A DNA stretch of 64,000 nt from assembly GCA_023459875.1 (NCBI GenBank), contig JAEWRY010000020.1:62001-126000 (forward strand), given 5' to 3'. A program made the translations under genes and the position numbers. The notes beneath the pieces were generated by a model. That model made no database searches. It was not told where the DNA came from and saw only the letters and a program-made list of their open reading frames with translations. The stretch is from Bacillota bacterium (GTDB taxonomy: Bacteria; Bacillota; Clostridia; Oscillospirales; Oscillospiraceae). Position 1 is the first letter of the stretch. Each line of letters begins with the position of its first letter. Positions 54,019 through 63,072 of this stretch are shown here, piece by piece.

Positions 54019-54990
54019 TCACCTCAACTCCCGTTTGATCCCTTCCGTAATGCGATAAACATCTTCCATTGTGGTGATCTTGCAGATCTGTTCCTTCCAG
54101 TATCCGGCATAAGAAACGCCTTTCAGGTACCAGGCGTACTGTCTTCTGGCTTCCAGACAGGCAATTTTTTCTCCCTTGTTTTTTACCGCCAGCTCAAACT
54201 GCCGCACCGCGGTATCGCACCGGTCGGCAAGCGGCGGCAGAGGAGGGATTTCCTCTCCCAGAAGCGCCGCTTTTATCTGAGCAAAAATCCATGGGTTTCC
54301 AAAGGCGGCGCGGCCCACCATGGCCATCTCGGCACCCGTATAGCGGAGTATGCGAACCGCGTCGTGTGCGGTAAAAATATCGCCGTTGGCGATGACGGGG
54401 ATGGAGACGGCCTCGGAAACCGCCCGGATGTAATCCCAGTTGGCCGTTCCTCCGTACATCTGGGCGCGGGTGCGGCCGTGAACGGCCATCGCGGCAACGC
54501 CGACATCTTCCAGTCCTTTGGCGATTTCCACACAGTTGATGGACCCCTTGTCCCATCCCAGCCGGATCTTGGCGGTGACCGGCCGCCCTCCTGCGCCCCG
54601 CAGAACAGCTTCGGCTACCCTCAGGGCTTTCTCCGGGTCCCGCATCAGGCCAGAACCTTCTCCGTTGTTTGCAACCTTCGGGACAGGACAGCCCATATTG
54701 ATATCAATGATGTCGGCTCCGGAGAGCTCCAGCGCAATTGCCGCAGCTTCCTGCATGCAGGTCTCGTCGCTGCCGAAAAGCTGCACGGCGGCCGGGTGTT
54801 CCCCCTGCCCCAGCTCAAGCAGCGGCCGAGTCTTTTTATCCTGATAACACAGGGCTTTCGCACTGATCATTTCGGTAACGGTATAACCCGCCCCCACTTC
54901 ACGGCAAATGGTGCGGAAAGCCAGGTCCGTCACCCCCGCCATAGGGGCGAGACCAACAGGACAATCTATGTCAACAGGGCCAATCTTCAC
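54019..54990 (-). CDS. dus: tRNA-dihydrouridine synthase (DusB-like)
   Basis: The 323-residue flavoenzyme reduces uridine in tRNA. It shows GLAPMAGVTDLAFRTICRE at the N-terminus, the catalytic cysteine in NMGCPVPKV, and AVHGRTRAQMYGG. It is the first gene of a minus-strand operon with an ECF sigma factor and anti-sigma gene. A functional link between the tRNA enzyme and the sigma pair is not known. Confidence 0.94.
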   Translation of the reverse strand: MKIGPVDIDCPVGLAPMAGVTDLAFRTICREVGAGYTVTEMISAKALCYQDKKTRPLLELGQGEHPAAVQLFGSDETCMQEAAAIALELSGADIIDINMGCPVPKVANNGEGSGLMRDPEKALRVAEAVLRGAGGRPVTAKIRLGWDKGSINCVEIAKGLEDVGVAAMAVHGRTRAQMYGGTANWDYIRAVSEAVSIPVIANGDIFTAHDAVRILRYTGAEMAMVGRAAFGNPWIFAQIKAALLGEEIPPLPPLADRCDTAVRQFELAVKNKGEKIACLEARRQYAWYLKGVSYAGYWKEQICKITTMEDVYRITEGIKRELR

Positions 54991-55020
54991 GGTAACACCT
55001 CGGCGTTTCTTCTTTTATTC

Positions 55021-55049
55021 AGCATACCATAAACGGCGCAAACTGACAA
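55021..55049 (-). promoter_or_regulatory. Promoter of the dus-sigma operon
   Basis: On the minus strand TTGTCA (55049-55044), a 17-bp spacer and TATGCT (55026-55021) lie about 30 bp before the dus start. Confidence 0.6.
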
Positions 55050-55101
55050 GACGCCTAATTATGAACACAAGCAATACTCATGCCAGAAACGTAAATAACG
55101 G

Positions 55102-55130
55102 TTGAATTGTTTGTCCGATTATGTTATATT
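55102..55130 (+). promoter_or_regulatory. rpoN promoter
   Basis: TTGAAT (55102-55107), a 17-bp spacer and TATATT (55125-55130) preceded by TGT form an extended -10 promoter about 30 bp before rpoN. Confidence 0.7.
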
Positions 55131-55161
55131 TATGCATAGGGCTTTGAAAGGGGGGATCTAT

Positions 55162-56553
55162 GTGGACCTCAATCTTGTAACGAAGCAGATTCAAACCTTG
55201 TCACCCCAAATGATGCAGTCCATGGAGATCCTGCAGATGAGTTCACAGGAGCTTCTGGAATACATTCAGGACGCCGTCCAGGAGAACCCGGTTTTGGAGG
55301 TCAGCGAAACCGAGGAATCTCAGGATGAGTTTTCTACCTTGCGCCGCAAACTGGAATGGCTGGAATCCACCGACATTCAAAATCGTTTTTACCATCTGGA
55401 CGACGAGGATGACAACAGCGATCCAATCTCCAACTATGGTACCGTAGACGAGTGGGAAGAAAACCTGTATTACTATTTATTTGCCCAGCTTCAGGGGCAG
55501 GATCTTTCGCCCGACGTCGTCACCGCAGCCAAATATATCATTGAAAGTCTGAATCAGATGGGCTATTTGGACGAAGACGTGGATGTTCTGGCCCGGCATC
55601 TGGATTGCTCTATCCCCGTTGCGGAGGAGGCGCTGGAGGTCGTTCAGGATATGGACCCGGCCGGAGTCGGCGCCCGCAGTCTCTCCGAATGCCTCTGTAT
55701 CCAACTCAAACGCATGGGCGAAGAAGATTCCCTTGCGATGAAAATCGTGAAATCGCACCTGGTTTCTCTGGCTAAAAACCGGTATGGCTTCATTGCCCGC
55801 CAGCTGGGTGTGGACTGTGCCGAGGTGCGTGAGGCCAGCGAAAAAATCCGTACCCTGAATCCAAAACCCGGCACCGGTTTTTCCGCCCGTGAGCGGCTTA
55901 CATACGTTGTGCCGGACATTATCGTGGTGAATTTTCAGGATCATTTTGAGCTTCTCACCAATGACTACTATTTCCCTTCTCTCTCCATCAGCGGTTATTA
56001 TAAGGTTCTGATGAAAAACAGCGCCGACGAAGGCGTGAAAAACTATCTGGTGGACAAAATGCGCCAGGCCAAGTGGATGGTGCGGAACATCGAACAGCGC
56101 CGCTCCACTCTCATGGACTGCGCCCGCTGTATCGTGGACCTGCAGGAATCCTTCTTCCGCTACGGTCCTGGTCATCTGGTACCTATGACCCTGGCCGACG
56201 TGGCAAACAGCCTTTCCGTCCATGAATCTACCGTCAGCAGGGCCATGAGGGAAAAATATATCCAGTGCAGCAGCGGCGTGTACCCCTTCCACTATTTCTT
56301 TTCCCGTGGGCTGTCCTCAGCCAGTCCCGCGGTTAACAGGGATGGCAAGGTGTCGGAAACCGTATCTCCCGACTCCGCCAAGGCGCTTTTAAAAAAGCTT
56401 ATTTTGGAAGAGGACAAGAGCAAACCCCTTTCCGATCAAAAAATTTGCACTCTGATGGAGCGGCAAGGCATTCAGATATCCCGCCGCACGGTGGCAAAAT
56501 ACCGGGATGAACTGAATATCCCCTGCACCACCGGAAGAAAAGAATATGCATAG
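55162..56553 (+). CDS. rpoN: RNA polymerase sigma-54 factor
   Basis: The 463-residue protein has the activator-interacting N-terminus (LVTKQIQTLSPQMMQSMEIL), an acidic linker, the core-binding domain and a C-terminal RpoN box, SRRTVAKYRDEL, for -24 promoter recognition. The start is GTG 55162 behind AAGGGGGG; the ATG two bases earlier (55160) is out of frame and would make only a few codons. The longer frame from 55102 overlaps the promoter. No sigma-54 activator gene is in the window. Confidence 0.93.
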   Translation: MDLNLVTKQIQTLSPQMMQSMEILQMSSQELLEYIQDAVQENPVLEVSETEESQDEFSTLRRKLEWLESTDIQNRFYHLDDEDDNSDPISNYGTVDEWEENLYYYLFAQLQGQDLSPDVVTAAKYIIESLNQMGYLDEDVDVLARHLDCSIPVAEEALEVVQDMDPAGVGARSLSECLCIQLKRMGEEDSLAMKIVKSHLVSLAKNRYGFIARQLGVDCAEVREASEKIRTLNPKPGTGFSARERLTYVVPDIIVVNFQDHFELLTNDYYFPSLSISGYYKVLMKNSADEGVKNYLVDKMRQAKWMVRNIEQRRSTLMDCARCIVDLQESFFRYGPGHLVPMTLADVANSLSVHESTVSRAMREKYIQCSSGVYPFHYFFSRGLSSASPAVNRDGKVSETVSPDSAKALLKKLILEEDKSKPLSDQKICTLMERQGIQISRRTVAKYRDELNIPCTTGRKEYA

Positions 56554-56560
56554 GCTTAAT

Positions 56561-56594
56561 CGGGCGGCTGTATATCAGCCGCCCGCTCTTTATT
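56561..56594 (+). terminator. rpoN terminator
   Basis: CGGGCGGCTG (56561-56570) pairs exactly with CAGCCGCCCG (56576-56585) around TATAT and is followed by CTCTTTATTTT. Confidence 0.75.
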
Positions 56595-56646
56595 TTATGT
56601 TAAAATCGTGTTAAAATAAATGGAAAACTTTCTTTCCGGAGGATGT

Positions 56647-58809
<2,163 letters not shown>

Positions 58810-58851
58810 CGCGCCAGCTAAAATCAATCATCATGGGAAGGAGGCACCGGC

Positions 58852-59238
58852 ATGCTCAGCTTTGAACGGGCAGCCGAGCTGCTTGACCAGATGGCGGAAG
58901 AATTCCCTCCGGAATTCTTTGCCGACCTTAACGGCGGCATTTCCCTGCTCCCGCGCGCCAAACGGGACCGCTCGGCGCCGGGCAGACTCTATATCATGGG
59001 CGAATTCTGCCACGACCAGATGGGCCGCTATATCCTCATTTATTACGGATCCTTTGAGGCCGTCTGCGCGGACTATACCGACGAGGAGCTGGAGGACGAG
59101 CTTTTCTATGTGCTGACCCACGAGCTCACCCACCACATCGAGTCCCTGGCGGGGGAAAACAAACTTGAAATCAAGGACGCACAGCGAATGGCGGACTATC
59201 TGGATTCCTTCTTTAAGGAGGACGAAGAGGACCCCTGA
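58852..59238 (+). CDS. Minimal zincin-like metallopeptidase
   Basis: The 128-residue protein carries the zinc motif HELTHHIE (residues 90-97) and matches the small Zincin_1 family (PF06262-like). No signal peptide is present, so it is probably cytoplasmic. The substrate is unknown. GGAAGGAGG precedes the ATG. Its 3' end overlaps the converging tRNA thiolase gene by 43 bp, an uncommon tail-to-tail overlap. Confidence 0.87.
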   Translation: MLSFERAAELLDQMAEEFPPEFFADLNGGISLLPRAKRDRSAPGRLYIMGEFCHDQMGRYILIYYGSFEAVCADYTDEELEDELFYVLTHELTHHIESLAGENKLEIKDAQRMADYLDSFFKEDEEDP

Positions 59239-60002
59239 TCGTGTTTTTGTTCCCTGGAGGGCTGCTTGCGCCGATGCTCCACGGGGCCCCATTCGGGGAG
59301 GGGCAGCCGCTGCATGGCCCCGAACGCGTATTCTTTCAGATTGGGATAGCGCTCTGACAGCTCCCCTATGAGTTCCTTGACTTCCTGCCGCTTGGTATAG
59401 CCGTTGGCCGGGCAGGCGTTTTTAACCACGGGAAGCTCCAGCCTCGCCGCGGTGTTCCGGATGAACCCTTCTCCGCAGTAGAGCATGGGCCTGATTTGGG
59501 TAATGGCCGTTCGGTCAAGGTACGTAACCGGCTGAAAGCACGAAAGCCTGCCCTCGTAAAACAGGGAGAGGAAAAAGGTCTCCACCGCGTCGTCAAAATG
59601 ATGCCCCAGGGCGATCTTATGAATGTCCCGGGCCAGGAGCGCGTCATGCAGGGCACCCCGGCGCATTTTGGCACACAGGGCGCAGGGATTGGTTTCCTTG
59701 CGCAGGTCGAAGATGATATGGTGGATTTCCGAGGGTAGAAGCGTATAGGGCACGTCCAGGGTCTCGCACAGGCCCGCCACCCCGGAAAAGTCCATTTTCT
59801 CCCTGCCGTCTGCCGCGCCCATGTCCAGGGTGAAGGCCTCCACGGTAAAGGGTTTCGGGTAAAATTCCCGCAGCTTCGCCAGGGCCAAGAGCAGGGTAAG
59901 AGAATCCTTCCCCCCCGAAACGCCCACGGCAATCCGGTCGCCGGACTCAATCATCTTATAGTCCTCCACGCAGCGGCGGACATATCCAAGCAGTTTATTC
60001 AT
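59196..60002 (-). CDS. TtcA-like tRNA 2-thiolation protein (PP-loop ATPase)
   Basis: The 268-residue protein has the PP-loop SGGKDS (residues 29-34), the C107-x2-C110 pair in NPCALCAKMRRG and a further cysteine, C197, in NACPANG, as in TtcA-type iron-sulfur thiolases that make 2-thiocytidine 32 in tRNA. The last 20 residues are polar and low-complexity and overlap the zincin gene. AGGAG lies six bases before ATG 60002. It is monocistronic, and the L13 promoter lies about 110 bp upstream on the other strand. Confidence 0.9.
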   Translation of the reverse strand: MNKLLGYVRRCVEDYKMIESGDRIAVGVSGGKDSLTLLLALAKLREFYPKPFTVEAFTLDMGAADGREKMDFSGVAGLCETLDVPYTLLPSEIHHIIFDLRKETNPCALCAKMRRGALHDALLARDIHKIALGHHFDDAVETFFLSLFYEGRLSCFQPVTYLDRTAITQIRPMLYCGEGFIRNTAARLELPVVKNACPANGYTKRQEVKELIGELSERYPNLKEYAFGAMQRLPLPEWGPVEHRRKQPSREQKHDQGSSSSSLKKESR

Positions 60003-60114
60003 ACGCAGCTCCTAAAAATCGAAAATCGAAACGGAGTATTTAAGAGGATTAACGAGCATAATGAAGAAAGAGAGAGTTTATCTCATCGTAAATTAAAAAA
60101 ACCGAAAAGAACTG

Positions 60115-60143
60115 TTGACACTCCGTATTCCCAGTATTATAAT
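60115..60143 (+). promoter_or_regulatory. Consensus promoter of rplM-rpsI
   Basis: TTGACA (60115-60120), a 17-bp spacer and TATAAT (60138-60143) match the sigma-A consensus exactly, as expected for ribosomal protein genes. Confidence 0.9.
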
Positions 60144-60147
60144 ACAA

Positions 60148-60172
60148 ACTGCTCCGTCTGTACAGACGGGGC
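60148..60172 (+). promoter_or_regulatory. Leader hairpin before rplM, possible L13 leader
   Basis: GCTCCGTCTG pairs with CAGACGGGGC at the start of the transcript, 55 bp before the L13 ribosome binding site. Firmicutes often have an autoregulatory L13 leader here; the match to that family has not been tested. Confidence 0.4.
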
Positions 60173-60228
60173 GCGTATTGTGTTTGCAACATAATTTAAA
60201 GATACAATTACAATTTGGAGGTTTCAAC

Positions 60229-60660
60229 ATGTCCACTTTTATGGCCAACAAGGGCAATATCGTGCGCAAGTGGTATATCCTTGACGCAGCGGGCAAGCCC
60301 CTTGGCAAAACAGCAGTCACCGCCGCCGTTCTGCTCCGCGGCAAGCATAAGCCCGAGTACACTCCCCACGCCGACTGCGGCGACTTTGTCATCGTCCTCA
60401 ACGCCGCCAAAGCCGTGCTCACCGGCAAAAAGATGGAGCAGAAGATGTACCGCACCCACTCCGGCTATGTGGGCGGTCTCAAGGAGACCAAGTACCGTCT
60501 GCTGATGCAGGACAAGCCGGAACTCGCCATGAAGCTGGCCGTCCGCGGCATGATGCCCCGCAACATCATTACCAAGGATTCTCTCACCCGGCTGAAGATT
60601 TTCAGCGGCACCGAGCATCCCCACGCTGCCCAGAAGCCCGAAGCCTGGACCGCGGAATAA
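60229..60660 (+). CDS. rplM: 50S ribosomal protein L13
   Basis: The 143-residue protein contains KWYILDAAGKPLGKTA and HSGYVGGLKET, and AVRGMMPRN near the C-terminus. The frame is open from 60115, but GGAGG before ATG 60229 gives the normal length. S9 follows 12 bp later, the universal L13-S9 order. Confidence 0.96.
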   Translation: MSTFMANKGNIVRKWYILDAAGKPLGKTAVTAAVLLRGKHKPEYTPHADCGDFVIVLNAAKAVLTGKKMEQKMYRTHSGYVGGLKETKYRLLMQDKPELAMKLAVRGMMPRNIITKDSLTRLKIFSGTEHPHAAQKPEAWTAE

Positions 60661-60672
60661 GGAGGAAAGAAC

Positions 60673-61077
60673 ATGTATAAAAGCAAGAAGCCTTATTTTT
60701 ACGGAACCGGCCGCCGGAAGTCCTCCGTTGCCCGCGTCCACCTCTTCCCCAACGGAACCGGCGCCATCACCATTAACGGCCGTGACATCGACGACTACTT
60801 CGGCCTCGAAACCCTCAAGCTCATCACCCGTCAACCCCTGGTTACCACCGAAAACGTCGGCAAGGTAGACGTGGTCGCCACCGTACTGGGCGGCGGCGTC
60901 ACCGGCCAGGCCGGCGCCCTTCGCCACGGTATCAGCCGCGCCCTGCTCCTGATGAACGAAGAATTCCGTCCGGCCCTCAAGTCCGCCGGCTTCCTAACCC
61001 GCGACCCCAGAATGAAGGAACGCAAGAAATACGGCCTCAAAGCCGCCAGACGCGCTCCCCAGTTCTCCAAGCGCTAA
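60673..61077 (+). CDS. rpsI: 30S ribosomal protein S9
   Basis: The 134-residue S9 has [14 protein letters not shown] and ends in RRAPQFSKR, the tail that reaches the ribosomal P site. GGAGGAAAG precedes the ATG. Confidence 0.97.
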   Translation: MYKSKKPYFYGTGRRKSSVARVHLFPNGTGAITINGRDIDDYFGLETLKLITRQPLVTTENVGKVDVVATVLGGGVTGQAGALRHGISRALLLMNEEFRPALKSAGFLTRDPRMKERKKYGLKAARRAPQFSKR

Positions 61078-61098
61078 ATTACGGAAGATATCAACAAG

Positions 61099-61129
61099 GC
61101 CCGACGCCGTACCAACGGCGCCGGGCTTT
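61099..61129 (+). terminator. Probable rplM-rpsI terminator
   Basis: GCCCG-A-CGCCGT pairs with ACGGCG-C-CGGGC (one A/C mismatch) around ACCA, with only TTT after it, so it is weak. Confidence 0.6.
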
Positions 61130-61152
61130 CGGTTACCTGTTTCACTCATTCA

Positions 61153-61181
61153 TTGCGATAAACGGATTATAAAAATATAAC
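61153..61181 (+). promoter_or_regulatory. Promoter of the metallophosphoesterase gene
   Basis: TTGCGA (61153-61158), a 17-bp spacer and TATAAC (61176-61181) lie just 20 bp before the start codon, so the leader would be very short. Confidence 0.45.
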
Positions 61182-61200
61182 TCGTTATTGGGTATTCGAA

Positions 61201-62058
61201 ATGAAAATAAGACAGAAGAAGAAATATATTTTTTGGGGAGTCGCTTTGGCTGTATTGGCTGCACTTCTCGCAGCTGCATTATGGCAGGGCCTGACGGTCA
61301 GGATTTATACGGAAACCACAGACAAAGTTTCGTCGCCGATACGAATAGCTGTCTTAGCCGACCTGCACGATTCTATGTACGGGGACAGCCAGGATGTTTT
61401 GATTCAGGCAATCCGCGAGCAGAAACCGGACATTATTCTGCTTGTGGGAGACATTGCCGACGATGAAAAGCCTCATGACGGAACAAGGCAGCTTCTCTCG
61501 GCCATCGGCGGGAACTATCCCTGCTATTATGTGACGGGGAACCACGAATACTGGTCTGGGGAAGTTGATTTGATCAAAGACATGATCCGCTCTTACAGCG
61601 TTACGATTTTGGAAGGCGACACGGAAATAATCCAGGTGGGCCACCAAAAGCTAAGGCTTTGCGGCGTTGACGACCCGGACGGGTTTCATTGTTCTACATA
61701 CGCGGATCATAAAATTGCAGAAAACTGGCAGGAACAATTTGACGCATGCAAAGCCAAGACCGGCGACAATATCTATTCTATATTGCTGTCACACCGTCCG
61801 GAACTGGCAGAAAAATATAGAGACAGCGGCTTTGATTTGGTTCTAGCCGGGCATGCTCACGGCGGACAAGTAAGGATTCCCGGAATTTTAAACGGTTTGT
61901 ACGCGCCAAATCAAGGTTTTTTCCCAAAGTACGCAGGAGGGCGCTACGAACTGGGAGAAACCATTATGATCGTCAACCGTGGATTAAGCAAAAGCCGTAT
62001 CCCGCGGGTTTTTAATCCTCCGGAACTCGTTATCGTGAATTTAGAGCCTGTGAAATGA
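61201..62058 (+). CDS. Membrane-anchored metallophosphoesterase (YkuE-like)
   Basis: The 285-residue protein has a basic N-terminus and one membrane helix (about residues 10-28), then a calcineurin-like phosphoesterase domain with LADLHDS, LVGDIADD, GNHEYW and GHAHGGQVRIPG, which together bind two metal ions. It should act outside the membrane, possibly on phospholipid-linked or nucleotide substrates as other YkuE-like proteins. No clear Shine-Dalgarno sequence precedes ATG 61201. The gene is more A+T-rich than its neighbours. Confidence 0.87.
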   Translation: MKIRQKKKYIFWGVALAVLAALLAAALWQGLTVRIYTETTDKVSSPIRIAVLADLHDSMYGDSQDVLIQAIREQKPDIILLVGDIADDEKPHDGTRQLLSAIGGNYPCYYVTGNHEYWSGEVDLIKDMIRSYSVTILEGDTEIIQVGHQKLRLCGVDDPDGFHCSTYADHKIAENWQEQFDACKAKTGDNIYSILLSHRPELAEKYRDSGFDLVLAGHAHGGQVRIPGILNGLYAPNQGFFPKYAGGRYELGETIMIVNRGLSKSRIPRVFNPPELVIVNLEPVK

Positions 62059-62081
62059 ATGATGAGAAAGAAGATATTGAC

Positions 62082-62128
62082 ATAACAAAGTCCGGCGCCG
62101 GTGCTGCGTCGGACTTTGTTATTTTTTT
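62082..62128 (+). terminator. Terminator after the metallophosphoesterase gene
   Basis: ATAACAAAGTCCG (62082-62094) pairs with CGGACTTTGTTAT (62110-62122) around a 15-base loop that has some inner pairing, and T follows to 62128. Confidence 0.85.
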
Positions 62129-62177
62129 AACATTATAATGGACATCGCACAAAATCCGTGGTATTATTTGGGTGTGA

Positions 62178-62288
62178 GTGCGGATATTGGGAGTGAAGCG
62201 GTATGGTAAGAAAGAGGAATCGTTCCGCTTACTGTTATTTCTTATCTTCATAGCCATCATGATTATTTGGCGGTTTTTGGTTTTTTAA
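62178..62288 (+). CDS. Possible small single-pass membrane peptide (36 aa)
   Basis: A GTG-started frame ending at TAA 62286-62288 would encode 36 residues. The first half is basic and charged (VKRYGKKEESFR), and the second half is one hydrophobic helix (LLLFLIFIAIMIIW). TTG 62187 and GTG 62193 are alternative starts in the same frame. A TATAAT lies 40 bp upstream, but the -35 region and ribosome binding site are weak. The charge-then-helix layout fits a real membrane microprotein, although chance cannot be excluded in A+T-rich DNA. Confidence 0.35.
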   Translation: MRILGVKRYGKKEESFRLLLFLIFIAIMIIWRFLVF

Positions 62289-62406
62289 TACAATCCAAGG
62301 ATCCGGCTCCGAATAGTTTTTGCTGTTTTGTTCACCGTGATATATTCTTGTATTTCCAACTTTTTTCCCGTGTTCCCTGGCAAAAAGATTGTTAAAAACA
62401 TATCGC

Positions 62407-62435
62407 TTTACATATTAGGCAAATATGGTTATAGT
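62407..62435 (+). promoter_or_regulatory. Promoter of the NuoE/NuoF-type operon
   Basis: TTTACA (62407-62412), a 17-bp spacer and TATAGT (62430-62435) give a good sigma-A-type promoter about 100 bp before the first gene. Confidence 0.6.
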
Positions 62436-62535
62436 AATTATAGAGTTATATTATTTCACAAGCAGAACAGGAGGTGTACTATTTTTCGCGGGATTCCAGT
62501 AATGTGTACGGAAATGCAAAAGGAGGTGCAGGTTT

Positions 62536-63072
62536 TTGGCATACCAAACAGAAAAGAATCAGGCAACCGATCCGTGCTGCGGCTGCGGCGATGAGTCGGA
62601 ACAGCTCCGGCTCCTCGCGGAGCTGACGCAGGAATATCGCTCTCAAGGAAAATCGCTCATTCAGGTTCTCTATATGGCTCAGGGGATGTTTGGCTCGCTG
62701 CCGCTCGATGTGCAGAAGGTGGTGGCCGGGAATATGGGTATGTCGCTCTCACATGTGTCCGGTGTGGTGTCGTTCTATTCTTTCTTCACCACGCAGCCGA
62801 GGGGCAAGCATACCATCCGCGTCTGCCTGGGAACCGCCTGCTACGTACGGGGCGGAAAAAGGATTCTGGAAAAACTGGAATCTCTTCTGGGTATCTCCGT
62901 TGGGGAAACCACTCCCGACGGGCTCTTTACCCTGGAGGTAGCCCGGTGCATCGGCGCTTGCGGCCTGGCCCCCGCCATGATGATTGACGGTGACGTGTTT
63001 AAGCAGGTCAAGCCCGAAAAGCTGGACTCTCTGCTGGATTCCATCCGGTCCAAAGGAGGTGTCGCGGGATGA
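62536..63072 (+). CDS. NuoE-type [2Fe-2S] subunit of an NADH-linked hydrogenase or dehydrogenase
   Basis: The 178-residue thioredoxin-like ferredoxin has the cluster cysteines C97, C102, C138 and C142 (RVCLGTAC and RCIGACG), as in NuoE, HndA and HydC. An additional cysteine group, C14, C15 and C17 in DPCCGCGDE, sits at the N-terminus, outside the usual fold. TTG 62536 has AAGGAGGTG seven to eight bases upstream. The stop overlaps the next gene by four bases. Its partner is a NuoF-type subunit with its own thioredoxin-like domain, the arrangement of soluble [FeFe]-hydrogenase complexes. Confidence 0.88.
   Translation: MAYQTEKNQATDPCCGCGDESEQLRLLAELTQEYRSQGKSLIQVLYMAQGMFGSLPLDVQKVVAGNMGMSLSHVSGVVSFYSFFTTQPRGKHTIRVCLGTACYVRGGKRILEKLESLLGISVGETTPDGLFTLEVARCIGACGLAPAMMIDGDVFKQVKPEKLDSLLDSIRSKGGVAG

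Larger units (their letters stand above)
62129..62535. other. A+T-rich intergenic stretch
   Basis: This stretch holds a possible small membrane peptide (62178-62288, listed separately), a -10-like TATAAT at 62134, and the probable promoter of the downstream operon at 62407. An 88-codon frame at 62328-62594 has no ribosome binding site and overlaps the real gene, so it is not called. Nothing else was recognised. Confidence 0.5.

Noticed and set aside
62328..62594. 88-codon frame before the NuoE-type gene
   Set aside because: It has no ribosome binding site, covers the promoter and ribosome binding site of the real gene, and runs into it in another frame.
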